A stretch of 64,000 bases of DNA from NCBI RefSeq assembly GCF_900177645.1, contig NZ_FXAO01000002.1, positions 124,001-188,000 of the forward strand. Direction: 5' to 3'. Within the stretch, counting starts at the first letter, position 1, and every line of letters starts with the position of its first letter. A program made the translations under genes and the position numbers. The DNA is from Arenibacter troitsensis (GTDB lineage: Bacteria > Bacteroidota > Bacteroidia > Flavobacteriales > Flavobacteriaceae). The notes beneath the pieces were generated by a model, which saw nothing but the letters and a program-made list of their open reading frames with translations, was not told where the DNA came from and did no database searches. Of this stretch, positions 53,031-61,612 are shown piece by piece.

Positions 53031-53867
53031 ATGAAGAATATACTGTTCCCCACCGATTTTTCCGAAAATTCATGGAACGCTATTGCATATGCCCTAAAGC
53101 TGTTCAAAGATGCCCCCTGTAATTTTTACGTTCTCCATGTTGATCCCTTAAGTAGATCGGGCGTAGAGAGCAATTCCTTTGTTATGCCGTCCAAAAGATT
53201 AAATACGGATCCCAGGAACCATTTAGCAGATATTTTTGGCCGCATTAAGACCAGCACCACCAACAAGGAACATCATTTTATTGCTCTCCATGAATTTGGC
53301 AATCTCATAGATATTATTCGAAAGACGGTATCGGATAAAAAGATAAATCTGATTGTCATGGGAACCAAAGGGGCTTCTGGCATTAAAGAAACCATATTGG
53401 GCAGCAATACCGGGAATGTCATGACCAAAGTACCCTGTAATTTATTGATGATTCCGGAAAAAGCCGAGCAATGCATCCCTAAGGAAATTGCCTTTCCTAC
53501 CGATTACCATATTTTCTATTCCCATTCCATATTGGAAGCAATTTCAAATATGTTGCGTATCACAAAGGCCAAGCTAAGAGTTGTTAATGTCTCCAAGCCT
53601 GGGGTACAATTAAATGACACGCAAAATGAGAACATGATCTATCTACAGGACTATTTATTGGAACTTTATGAAGATTTGCATAGCATCCACCACTTAAAAA
53701 ATGAAAAGGCAAAAAGGGCCATCGAGCAATTTGTAGTCAGAGAGAATATAGACATGGTACTCATGGTGGCCAAAAACCTAAATTTTTTACAACAACTGCT
53801 GTTCGATACCTCCATTAAAAAAATCAGTTTTCAGACCAGTATTCCTTTATTGGTCATGCACGAATAA
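53031..53867 (+). CDS. Universal stress protein, two tandem domains (Usp-3)
   Basis: 278 residues. The domain 1 motif is 'VMGTKGASGIKETILGSNT'. Domain 2 starts 'IAFPTDYHIFYSHSILEAI' and at the motif place has 'MVAKNLNFLQQLLFDTSIKK', without glycines. The 'VAKNLNFL' wording and the ending 'VMHE' are shared only with Usp-8 (57.7 kb), so those two are the closest pair. It is a monocistronic-looking gene with a perfect palindrome promoter. Confidence 0.93.
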   Translation: MKNILFPTDFSENSWNAIAYALKLFKDAPCNFYVLHVDPLSRSGVESNSFVMPSKRLNTDPRNHLADIFGRIKTSTTNKEHHFIALHEFGNLIDIIRKTVSDKKINLIVMGTKGASGIKETILGSNTGNVMTKVPCNLLMIPEKAEQCIPKEIAFPTDYHIFYSHSILEAISNMLRITKAKLRVVNVSKPGVQLNDTQNENMIYLQDYLLELYEDLHSIHHLKNEKAKRAIEQFVVRENIDMVLMVAKNLNFLQQLLFDTSIKKISFQTSIPLLVMHE

Positions 53868-53896
53868 ACCTCCCCCCTATTGTGATATATGGCGAC

Positions 53897-53908
53897 TGAT
53901 AAATGTCA
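53897..53908 (+). promoter_or_regulatory. TGAY-N4-RTCA palindrome, site 16, for the Usp-4/5/6 operon
   Basis: TGAT-AAAT-GTCA. Plus-strand -7 box TAACTTTG (53932-53939), perfect at 29.5 bp. A second degenerate copy, TGATATATGGCG, lies at 53883-53894. Confidence 0.82.
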
Positions 53909-53961
53909 TAGGTTTTGTAGGTCGCTACCGATAACTTTGGTAGGTATACAAAAGAAACCCT

Positions 53962-54807
53962 ATGAGAGCAGTTTTAATTCCTACCGATTTTTCCAAGAGC
54001 GCTATGCATGCCATAGATTATGCACTTAATCTATATAAATGTGAACGCACCAATTTCTACTTTTTACATGCCTATGCAGACGAGGTTTATGGCCCCTTCA
54101 AAAACAATGGGGAAACCTCTTTTGAAGAACAAAAGGAAACTGTTAGGAATAACACGGATAAATCCTTAAAAGATCTCATACAAAAACTAGCTGCCAGGGA
54201 ACACAATCCAAAACACACTTACGAAACCCTATCGGCATTCGACACTTTGGTCGATGCCGTTAACGACTTTGCCAACCAAATAAATGTTGACCTGGTCATA
54301 ATGGGTACAAAAGGACAAACTGCCGACAAAAAAATTACTTTCGGCAGCCATACGGTACAGGTTTTCAAATACGTGCAGTGCCCGGTATTAGCAGTTCCTT
54401 TGGACTATAAGTACCATCAGCCAAAAAAGATATTGTTTCCCACAGATTATATGCTGCCTTATAAACGTAGGGAATTGAAGTTGTTGAACACCTTGGCCGC
54501 CGAATTTAAATCGGAAATTCACTGTCTTTATATTTCGGACTTTGAAGATTTAAGCAACAGGCAGATAGACAACCAACGTTTCCTTAGGGAATCATTGGCA
54601 GAAGCCTTCCTGTTTTTTGAAAGACGCCCCACAATGAATAAGGCGCAAGCCATAATGGATTACATCAAAAAGAACAACATAAATTTATTGGTCATGGTAA
54701 ACTCGCGCCACTCATTCTTGGAAGACATGCTTTACAGATCAACGGTAGACGAAATTGGGCTACGTTTAAATATTCCCTTTTTAGTGATGCAGAATCTACC
54801 CCGATAA
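53962..54807 (+). CDS. Universal stress protein, two tandem domains (Usp-4)
   Basis: 281 residues. The domain 1 motif 'IMGTKGQTADKKITFGSHT' keeps the key glycines but varies between them (ADKK where the others have a TGAKE- or SGIKE-like sequence) and has His after GS. The domain 2 start is 'ILFPTDYMLPYKRREL', and the degenerate motif region is 'MVNSRHSFLEDMLYRSTVDE'. It leads an operon with Usp-5 (18 bp gap) and Usp-6 (1-bp overlap). Confidence 0.93.
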   Translation: MRAVLIPTDFSKSAMHAIDYALNLYKCERTNFYFLHAYADEVYGPFKNNGETSFEEQKETVRNNTDKSLKDLIQKLAAREHNPKHTYETLSAFDTLVDAVNDFANQINVDLVIMGTKGQTADKKITFGSHTVQVFKYVQCPVLAVPLDYKYHQPKKILFPTDYMLPYKRRELKLLNTLAAEFKSEIHCLYISDFEDLSNRQIDNQRFLRESLAEAFLFFERRPTMNKAQAIMDYIKKNNINLLVMVNSRHSFLEDMLYRSTVDEIGLRLNIPFLVMQNLPR

Positions 54808-54825
54808 TTCTAAAAAGATATAAGG

Positions 54826-55692
54826 ATGAAAAAAGTATTATTGCCCACCGATTTTTCCGCCAATGCTTGGAACGCCATCGCGTATGCCTTAAATTATTTC
54901 CAAAATGAAAAGTGTCTTTTCTATATACTTCACACCTATACGCCCACTTTTTATAGGGTAGATTACATGATGGGCGGTCCGGTGAACAGTGCTATTCCGG
55001 ACGAGGGGGTCGAGACGGCCCAGAAAGGTTTGGAAAAAACGCTTAGCGACATAAGAAAGAATTACCCAAATAAAAACCATCAATTCAAGACCATTTCTTC
55101 TTTTAATATTCTAACCGATGAAATTGAAGAGGTTACAGCACGGGAAGGATTGGACATTATTGCCATGGGAACCCAGGGGGCTACAGGGGCCAAGGAAATC
55201 TTTTTGGGAACCAACACGGTCCATGTTATCAAAAAAGCCAAGATTCCGGTATTGGCCATTCCCAATGGTTATGCCTTTAAGGAAATTGATACCATCGTCT
55301 TCCCTACAGATTACACCAGGCCTTATGACCCGGAAGCTTTAGGTTTTCTAGGTGAAATTTGCAAATGGCACAAGACTAAACTGATTGTATTAAATGTTAA
55401 GGAAGATTTTGTGCTTAATGAGCAACAAAATGCCCATAAAAAAGCACTTGGCGCTTTCCTTCAACCCATGGACCATAGCTTTGAGCAGGTGAAGGGCGAA
55501 TTAATGCCCAATGCCATACATGAATATGTGGAAAAACACAGAATTGGGCTACTGGCCATCATGAACCGCAAACATACATTCTTACATCGCCTGATCAATA
55601 AATCTACCATAGACTCCATTGGATATCATTCCAGGATACCTTTTGTGGCCATACCGGAAACTTGGGAAGAATCCCTTAAAAAAACCAATTGA
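54826..55692 (+). CDS. Universal stress protein, two tandem domains (Usp-5)
   Basis: 288 residues, the longest of the set. The domain 1 motif 'AMGTQGATGAKEIFLGTNT' has Thr instead of Ser in the last position, which is allowed. Its loop near residue 45 contains 'YTPTFYRVDYMMGGPVNS', like Usp-9. The domain 2 start is 'IVFPTDYTRPYDPEAL', with the degenerate motif region 'IMNRKHTFLHRLINKSTIDS'. Its TGA overlaps the ATG of Usp-6 (TGATG), implying coupled translation. Confidence 0.93.
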   Translation: MKKVLLPTDFSANAWNAIAYALNYFQNEKCLFYILHTYTPTFYRVDYMMGGPVNSAIPDEGVETAQKGLEKTLSDIRKNYPNKNHQFKTISSFNILTDEIEEVTAREGLDIIAMGTQGATGAKEIFLGTNTVHVIKKAKIPVLAIPNGYAFKEIDTIVFPTDYTRPYDPEALGFLGEICKWHKTKLIVLNVKEDFVLNEQQNAHKKALGAFLQPMDHSFEQVKGELMPNAIHEYVEKHRIGLLAIMNRKHTFLHRLINKSTIDSIGYHSRIPFVAIPETWEESLKKTN

Positions 55693-56540
55693 TGAAAAAT
55701 ATATTGTTGCCGACAGATTTTTCCGATAATGCCTGGAATGCCATATTCACAGCATTAAAACTATATGCCAATGTACAATGTAAGTTTCTCATTCTACATG
55801 CCTATGAACCAAAGGCCATGAACATGTTGGGGCAAAAATACCAACAGCGATTAGGTGTAATTTATGACTCATTGGCTCAAAATTCGGTACAGGAACTAGA
55901 TAAGATTTTGTCTTACCTCAACCAAAACCACAACAACCAGAACCATAGCTTTGAAACCATTTCCAGATCCGACACCTTAGAAGGATCGGTCAAGGAATTA
56001 GTCAAGATCAAAGATATTGACCTGGTTGTTATGGGTACCCAAGGTGCTACTGGGGCAAAGGAAATCTTTATGGGCAGTAATACGGTAAAAGTCTTAAAAC
56101 AGCTTAAAAATATTTCCATTTTAGTAGTTCCCAATGACTTTAACTTCCAAAAGCTAAAAACACTCGTATTTCCAACAGATTATACAAGAAAATATGAAAA
56201 GTTTGAGCTATTTCCCATGCTAGAACTTGCAGAACTTTGGAACACTGCCATACAGGTGATATATGTGGCAGTAGAATTTATTCTTACCGATGACCAGAAA
56301 ACGAACCTGAAAATTTTGGAAGAACGGTTGGGCGCTTATACATATACCCTGCATGATATTAACTTCGATGACAATATTGCGCAAAGTGTTGAGCGGTATG
56401 TTAATGAAACCAAGGCCGATCTCCTTACCATGGTGAGATACCGACATAGCTTTTGGGAAAGAATTATAGAAGAGCCTATTATTAAAAAAATAGCCTTCCA
56501 TTCCATGGTACCGGTCTTGTTTCTTCCTGGGCAATCCTAG
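55692..56540 (+). CDS. Universal stress protein, two tandem domains (Usp-6)
   Basis: 282 residues. The domain 1 motif is 'VMGTQGATGAKEIFMGSNT'; the domain 2 start is 'LVFPTDYTRKYEKFEL'; the degenerate motif region is 'MVRYRHSFWERIIEEPIIKK'. Its TAG stop is followed in the same frame by 48 further protein-like codons (see the remnant at 56541-56687). It is the third gene of the operon started by Usp-4. Confidence 0.93.
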   Translation: MKNILLPTDFSDNAWNAIFTALKLYANVQCKFLILHAYEPKAMNMLGQKYQQRLGVIYDSLAQNSVQELDKILSYLNQNHNNQNHSFETISRSDTLEGSVKELVKIKDIDLVVMGTQGATGAKEIFMGSNTVKVLKQLKNISILVVPNDFNFQKLKTLVFPTDYTRKYEKFELFPMLELAELWNTAIQVIYVAVEFILTDDQKTNLKILEERLGAYTYTLHDINFDDNIAQSVERYVNETKADLLTMVRYRHSFWERIIEEPIIKKIAFHSMVPVLFLPGQS

Positions 56541-56687
56541 GAGAAGGAATTAAAAGAGGTTCAACCATTATTAGAGAAGGACCCACATAATGCCGAATAT
56601 TATTATGCAAAAAGGGTCCTGACATTTTTTAATCATCCAAGGCTACGCCTCAAAGAACGAAACTTTCAGACAGGTGTTACCCCTTAG
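56541..56687 (+). pseudogene. In-frame open remnant after Usp-6
   Basis: Directly after the Usp-6 TAG the same frame is open for 48 codons and reads like protein ('EKELKEVQPLLEKDPHNAEY', 'YAKRVLTFFNHPRLRLKERN') up to a second TAG. It has no start codon, is not USP-like and matches no family I recognise. It may be the tail of a lost gene, or chance. Confidence 0.3.
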
Positions 56688-56706
56688 GAGCAATAACAAC
56701 AAACAG

Positions 56707-57567
56707 ATGAAAGCCAAGCATATACTTCTACCCACAGACTTTTCCACAAACGCCCGCAATGCCATAGACTATGCCATTTATCTATTTGAAAAGGAGAACT
56801 GTGTATTCCATATTTTGAATGCCTTTGAAGTAGGGGCCTCCAACTTAAGCAGTACAATGGGAAAGGCAAAAGACACCCGACTATTTAGGGCTATAAAAGA
56901 TGAATCCAATAGAGACATAAAATCCCTAATAGACGAATTGAAATCCAAAAACACAAATAGCAAGCACTCCTTCAATGGATTGAGCATTGCCGATTCTTTG
57001 GTCAATGCCATAGGGAGAACCACAATAGATAAGGGCATACAATACATTTTTATGGGAACCAAAGGTTCCTCTGCATTAAAAGAGGTGTTTATGGGCAGTA
57101 ACACGGTAAGGATCATTCAGAAAATAGACTTCTGTCCTATCATTGCCGTTCCTGAAAATTATAATTTTGACCTTCCTGATGAAATAGCCTTTGCCACAAA
57201 TTTTGAACATATCTACAGTGAGGTAGAATTAGTACCACTTATAGGACTGGCCAAATTATGGGACTCCAGAATAAGCATAGTACATATTGATACGGGCAAG
57301 GATTTGCAAGCCCATCAAATTACTGCCAAGGATACATTGCCCGAACGGTTCTTTGGCCTAAAACACCGTTTTGAAGAGGTTAAAGGACATAGTACTATTT
57401 CTGGGGCCATAAATGACTATACCCATGAAAATGAAAACATAGGAATGATCGCCATGGTAAACTATTGGCATAGTTTCTTTGAGAAGCTTACCAAGGAAAA
57501 TGTGATAAAGCGGGTAGCCTTCAATACGGAAGTACCTTTTCTAATATTTCCACTTATAGAGCCCTAA
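56707..57567 (+). CDS. Universal stress protein, two tandem domains (Usp-7)
   Basis: About 286 residues from the ATG at 56707, where the family start 'MKAKHILLPTDFSTNARNAI' begins; an in-frame upstream codon 33 bp earlier lacks support. The domain 1 motif 'FMGTKGSSALKEVFMGSNT' is intact. The domain 2 start is atypical, 'IAFATNFEHIYSEVEL' (FATNF for FPTDY), with the degenerate motif region 'MVNYWHSFFEKLTKENVIKR'. No palindrome lies in the 166-bp gap before it, so it may be read from the Usp-4 promoter. Confidence 0.92.
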   Translation: MKAKHILLPTDFSTNARNAIDYAIYLFEKENCVFHILNAFEVGASNLSSTMGKAKDTRLFRAIKDESNRDIKSLIDELKSKNTNSKHSFNGLSIADSLVNAIGRTTIDKGIQYIFMGTKGSSALKEVFMGSNTVRIIQKIDFCPIIAVPENYNFDLPDEIAFATNFEHIYSEVELVPLIGLAKLWDSRISIVHIDTGKDLQAHQITAKDTLPERFFGLKHRFEEVKGHSTISGAINDYTHENENIGMIAMVNYWHSFFEKLTKENVIKRVAFNTEVPFLIFPLIEP

Positions 57568-57602
57568 ACACCACTGTCATTTTACAGCTATTAGAGCCAA
57601 CA

Positions 57603-57614
57603 TGATATATGTCA
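57603..57614 (+). promoter_or_regulatory. TGAY-N4-RTCA palindrome, site 17, for Usp-8
   Basis: TGAT-ATAT-GTCA, identical to site 5. Plus-strand -7 box TAATTTTA (57638-57645) at 29.5 bp, one mismatch. Confidence 0.78.
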
Positions 57615-57701
57615 TTCGGGAACAATTAAAGAACGATTAATTTTAGTTCATTATAATTTGCCAACCATACCAAACCATATTAAACCTTTAAAAAAACTTT
57701 T

Positions 57702-58541
57702 ATGAAAAATATATTGATACCTACCGACTTCTCTGACAATGCTTGGAATGCCATTAAATATGGTACGGCATTGTACTCTAAAACCAGATGTACTTTTCAT
57801 ATCGTCCATATAAATCCCATTTCCTACAATTCCGGAGGCGAAGCCGCCATGTATGTCTCTCCGGAAATATTGGAGGAAACCATCCTTAAGGAAAGTAGGG
57901 AAAAATTGGAAAAATTGCTTAAAGAGGTCGAACGCCTGCCGCTAAACACCAAACATTCATTCAATATATCGGCCTTATACGGATTTTTTACCGATCATAT
58001 TAAGCAGGAAGTGAAGGATAAAGACATTGACCTGATCATTATGGGAACCAAAGGGGCCACTGGTCTTAAAGCTGTTTCCATAGGAAGCAATACCGGCAAC
58101 GTATTGACCAAAGTACGATGCGCGGTTTTGGCAGTGCCTGAAGACGCCGAATACAATACCCCACGAGAAATAGGGTTTCCTACAGATTTCCAGTTAAGCT
58201 ATGACATTAAGGTCCTTAACCATATTAAGGAACTTACCATTATGCACAAGGCTGCACTACGCTTTCTGTATGTGTCCCAAAAAGGAAAGGACCTTACGGA
58301 TCTACAGATGAAGAACAAGGAATTTATAAAGAATTATTTTAGTGAAAACGAACATTCCTTTCATACCCTTACCATAAAGAACCTGGATGACGCGGTGCAA
58401 GCTTTTGTAGAAAGCAGGGATTTGGATATGTTGGTCATGGTAGCCAAGAACCTAAACTTCCTGGAACGCATCCTATTTAAACCGGCGGTGGAAAAAATTA
58501 GTTACCATACCAAGATTCCATTTCTAATAGTACACGAATAA
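57702..58541 (+). CDS. Universal stress protein, two tandem domains (Usp-8)
   Basis: 279 residues, closest to Usp-3. The domain 1 motif is 'IMGTKGATGLKAVSIGSNTG'; the domain 2 start is 'IGFPTDFQLSYDIKVL'; the degenerate motif region is 'MVAKNLNFLERILFKPAVEK', and the end is 'IVHE'. It has its own regulated promoter and is convergent with the thioredoxin gene 44 bp away. Confidence 0.93.
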   Translation: MKNILIPTDFSDNAWNAIKYGTALYSKTRCTFHIVHINPISYNSGGEAAMYVSPEILEETILKESREKLEKLLKEVERLPLNTKHSFNISALYGFFTDHIKQEVKDKDIDLIIMGTKGATGLKAVSIGSNTGNVLTKVRCAVLAVPEDAEYNTPREIGFPTDFQLSYDIKVLNHIKELTIMHKAALRFLYVSQKGKDLTDLQMKNKEFIKNYFSENEHSFHTLTIKNLDDAVQAFVESRDLDMLVMVAKNLNFLERILFKPAVEKISYHTKIPFLIVHE

Positions 58542-58585
58542 GAATGATGGTTCTTGATTGCAGGCCGAGTCCATGGGACCGCCCT

Positions 58586-58885
58586 TTATATATGCTGCTG
58601 AACAACCTGTAGTATGTCGTTCTTTTGAAGCACACCGGATTGCCTCCATACCTGCTTCCCGTTTTTAAACAATATCATGGTAGGCACCCCCCTTACCTGA
58701 TAAGTACTGGCCAAGGATTGATTCTTATCCACATCGATCTTTACGATTTTTAGGGCAATCCCCATTTCGTCCTTGACCTGTTTTAAAATAGGTGCCAACA
58801 TTTTACAGGGTCCGCACCAATCCGCGTGAAAATCAACCAGAACAGGGGTGTCTGAATTGATAATGTTATTAAAACTATCCTTCAT
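58586..58885 (-). CDS. trxA: Thioredoxin
   Basis: About 99 residues from the ATG at 58885 (a TTG two codons upstream is possible). The active site is 'VDFHADWCGPCKMLAPIL' (Cys24, Cys27), followed by 'VKIDVDKNQSLASTYQVRGV' with the cis-proline 'GVPTMILFKNGK'. No signal peptide, so it is a cytoplasmic disulfide reductase. It is divergent from Usp-9 and shares site 18, with TAATTTTA at 29.5 bp on its side. Confidence 0.94.
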   Translation of the reverse strand: MKDSFNNIINSDTPVLVDFHADWCGPCKMLAPILKQVKDEMGIALKIVKIDVDKNQSLASTYQVRGVPTMILFKNGKQVWRQSGVLQKNDILQVVQQHI

Positions 58886-58934
58886 AATCAAATTTTTAAA
58901 AAGTAAAATTACCTAAACAAAGAGAAAATGAAAC

Positions 58935-58946
58935 TGACGAATATCA
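58935..58946. promoter_or_regulatory. TGAY-N4-RTCA palindrome, site 18, bidirectional
   Basis: TGAC-GAAT-ATCA. Plus strand: TAGATTTA (58970-58977) for Usp-9. Minus strand: TAATTTTA (58904-58911) for thioredoxin. Both start 29.5 bp from the centre with one mismatch. Confidence 0.78.
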
Positions 58947-58999
58947 TGGTTTTCAAAATTCTTCCGCTTTAGATTTACTGTACCAATGTAATAAACACT

Positions 59000-59836
59000 A
59001 TGAAAAAAATATTGCTTCCTACTGATTTTTCAGATAACTCCATTAAGGCCATTGGCTACGCCTTGAAAATTTTCAAGAATGCAAAATGTAACTTTTACCT
59101 TATGCATACCTATATGCCGCCGGTATACAACGCCGAATATTTGGTAGGAAGTCCAGGTCTGATAGGCTTGGGCGATGTAATGCAGGAAACGTCCATGACC
59201 CAACTGGAAAAACTAAAAAGCCGTTTGGAAAAGGAACACAGCAACCCTAATCATAACCTGGTTATACACACTGCCTTCAACACCCTAGTAAATGAAGTTA
59301 TGGAAACGGTTGAATCCGAAGGCATAGATTTGGTCGTAATGGGCACCAAAGGGGCCACAGGGGCCGAGGAGATCCTCTTTGGAACAAATACGGTGCACGT
59401 AATAAGAAAAGCCAATTGCCCTGTTCTGGTGGTACCTCCCAATTTTGAGTACGAGAATCCTATGGAAATATTATTTCCAACAGACTATGAAATTGTATAC
59501 AATAAGGAGAAGTTGAGTCCGCTTTTGCACATAGCCAATGAATACGGATCCCAAATAAATGTTTTACACGTGTCCACAGGCTATGAACTTACAACAGATC
59601 GAGAAAAGCAAAAGAAAGGCCTTGAAAAGATTTTGGGTAACAAGGCATTGTTCCACAATGTTCCCAATAATGAAATTATAGATGCCATCAATGCCTTCCA
59701 GGCTAAGGAAAAAATCAACCTGCTGGTCATGGTTCAGAACAAACACACCTTTATGGAGCGACTTTTTATTGAACCTGTCATCAAAAAAATAGGTTTCCAT
59801 GTTACTATTCCTTTTTTGGTAATTCCACAATTTTAA
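59000..59836 (+). CDS. Universal stress protein, two tandem domains (Usp-9)
   Basis: 278 residues, similar to Usp-5 ('TYMPPVYNAEYLVGSPG' loop). The domain 1 motif is 'VMGTKGATGAEEILFGTNT'; the domain 2 start is 'ILFPTDYEIVYNKEKL'; the degenerate motif region is 'MVQNKHTFMERLFIEPVIKK'. It leads an operon with Usp-10, 10 bp downstream. Confidence 0.93.
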   Translation: MKKILLPTDFSDNSIKAIGYALKIFKNAKCNFYLMHTYMPPVYNAEYLVGSPGLIGLGDVMQETSMTQLEKLKSRLEKEHSNPNHNLVIHTAFNTLVNEVMETVESEGIDLVVMGTKGATGAEEILFGTNTVHVIRKANCPVLVVPPNFEYENPMEILFPTDYEIVYNKEKLSPLLHIANEYGSQINVLHVSTGYELTTDREKQKKGLEKILGNKALFHNVPNNEIIDAINAFQAKEKINLLVMVQNKHTFMERLFIEPVIKKIGFHVTIPFLVIPQF

Positions 59837-59846
59837 TTTGTAGATT

Positions 59847-60692
59847 ATGAAGAATATTCTTGTTGCCACCGATTTTTCCAATAATGCCTATTGCGCCCTG
59901 TTCTACGTAACAAAACTATTGGCATCGGAAAAATGTACTTTTTACATTCTTAACACCTATTCGGAACTTACCATAGCCCCAGGCAAAAAGCTTCCAATAC
60001 TAAATATCAAAAAACATCTGAAAGAACTGGAAGTGGAGTCCAAAGATAAATTAACGCATACCAAACACAAAATAGTCTTGGACAATGAGAATCCTCTACA
60101 CACCTTTAAGACCATATCACAAAAAGGGGACTTGGTAAATATCATAGCGCAACAAATAGAGGAACATAAGATTGATTTGGTAACCATGGGGAACAAAGGA
60201 CTCACCGAAGCTACCGATGTATTTTTTGGGAGCAATACCATAAAAGTGGCGGATAATCTTAAATGCCCTTTATTGGCCATTCCGGGCGAAATGGATTTCC
60301 ACCCTATAAAGGAAATTGCTTTTGTCACTGACCTGAGAAAGGATTGTGGCCAAAAAACAATAGATCAACTGCTCTACATGGCTTCTTTGTCCAAGGCTTC
60401 CATTAGGGTCGTACACGTTCAGGAACAGCATATGCTAAACAAGACACAGGAGGAAAACAGAAAGAAATTGGAAGATAGTCTAAATAAGGTAGGCCATTCC
60501 TTTCAATGGATCAAAAATTTTGACGACAAAGCCAAGGTAATAGATATCTTTTTGGAAAAACTGAAGGTGGATTTGTTCGCCATGGTACATGAAAAACGAA
60601 ATCTTTTTGAAAAACTTACCCGTGAACCAGTGGTAAAAGACTTAAGCATGTATTCCGATATCCCCTTCTTAATTCTCCCCTCCCAAGAATGA
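59847..60692 (+). CDS. Universal stress protein, two tandem domains (Usp-10)
   Basis: 281 residues, the most diverged of the cluster. The domain 1 motif 'TMGNKGLTEATDVFFGSNT' keeps the spaced glycines but has Asn for the usual Thr. The domain 2 start has lost the FPTDY wording ('IAFVTDLRKDCGQKTI'), and the degenerate motif region reads 'MVHEKRNLFEKLTREPVVKD'. It is probably translated from the Usp-9 transcript. Site 19 begins within its stop region (the palindrome starts 3 bases before the end of the TGA). Confidence 0.92.
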   Translation: MKNILVATDFSNNAYCALFYVTKLLASEKCTFYILNTYSELTIAPGKKLPILNIKKHLKELEVESKDKLTHTKHKIVLDNENPLHTFKTISQKGDLVNIIAQQIEEHKIDLVTMGNKGLTEATDVFFGSNTIKVADNLKCPLLAIPGEMDFHPIKEIAFVTDLRKDCGQKTIDQLLYMASLSKASIRVVHVQEQHMLNKTQEENRKKLEDSLNKVGHSFQWIKNFDDKAKVIDIFLEKLKVDLFAMVHEKRNLFEKLTREPVVKDLSMYSDIPFLILPSQE

Positions 60693-60701
60693 CCATTGTC
60701 A
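60690..60701 (+). promoter_or_regulatory. TGAY-N4-RTCA palindrome, site 19, for Usp-11
   Basis: TGAC-CATT-GTCA, identical to site 15. It begins inside the last codon of Usp-10. Plus-strand box TATATTTA (60725-60732) at 29.5 bp, one mismatch. Confidence 0.75.
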
Positions 60702-60754
60702 TAGTAAATATGGCCAAACCCAATTATATTTAATAAAACTAAAGAAGCATTGAA

Positions 60755-61600
60755 ATGGACAAAAGAATATTAATTCCTACCGATTTCTCCAAAAATGCGC
60801 TGAACGCTGCACGCTATGCCTTGGACCTTTATACAAAGCTCAATTGCGAATTCTATTTTTTGAACGTATTCCGGCTGACCAATTACACTACAAATACCTT
60901 AATATTGCCAGAACCAGGAAGTGCAGAATACGAAGCTGCCAAAGGGGCATCGGAGGAGGCTTTTATCAAGCTATTGGACATGCTGGAGTTACACCATGAC
61001 AACCCAAAACATAGTTATCACACCATTTCTTCCTTCAATTTTCTCTCAGAGGCTATGAAACAGACCATTGATAACAAAGATATAGACCTTGTTGTAATGG
61101 GTACCCAAGGAGCTACTGGCGCCAAGGGAATCATTTTCGGAAGCAATACGGTAAATGCTATGGAGAAAATAAGGGAGTGTCCAGTACTGGCAGTTCCAGA
61201 TGAACTGCGGTTTTCCATTCCCAAGGAAATTGTCTTTCCTACGAATTATAAATCCAGCTTTAGCCGAAAGGAATTGAATTATTTGATAGAGATTGCCAAG
61301 ATGCACAATACATCCATAAGGGTTGTATACTTTACGAAAAAAACCACGCTTACCGAAGACCAAGAAAAACACAAACAACTCTTGGACGACATCCTCCAAG
61401 GTGTAGACCATAGCTTCCACACCGTACCGGATAAGGATGTTGCCCAGGGAATAACCTCTTTTGTTCAAAGTAGGAATAGCGACATGATCGCGTTCATTAA
61501 CAAAAAGCATTTCTTGTTCAATAGTATATTTTCTAGACCATTGGTCAAAGAAATTGGTTATGATGCCACAGTGCCTATTTTGGCTTTGAACGAATCTTGA
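60755..61600 (+). CDS. Universal stress protein, two tandem domains (Usp-11)
   Basis: 281 residues. The domain 1 motif is 'VMGTQGATGAKGIIFGSNT'; the domain 2 start is 'IVFPTNYKSSFSRKEL'; the degenerate motif region is 'FINKKHFLFNSIFSRPLVKE'. It is followed 12 bp later by the eRF1-like gene, so the two form a transcript that ends at the terminator at 62047. Confidence 0.93.
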   Translation: MDKRILIPTDFSKNALNAARYALDLYTKLNCEFYFLNVFRLTNYTTNTLILPEPGSAEYEAAKGASEEAFIKLLDMLELHHDNPKHSYHTISSFNFLSEAMKQTIDNKDIDLVVMGTQGATGAKGIIFGSNTVNAMEKIRECPVLAVPDELRFSIPKEIVFPTNYKSSFSRKELNYLIEIAKMHNTSIRVVYFTKKTTLTEDQEKHKQLLDDILQGVDHSFHTVPDKDVAQGITSFVQSRNSDMIAFINKKHFLFNSIFSRPLVKEIGYDATVPILALNES

Positions 61601-61612
61601 AAATACTGTATT

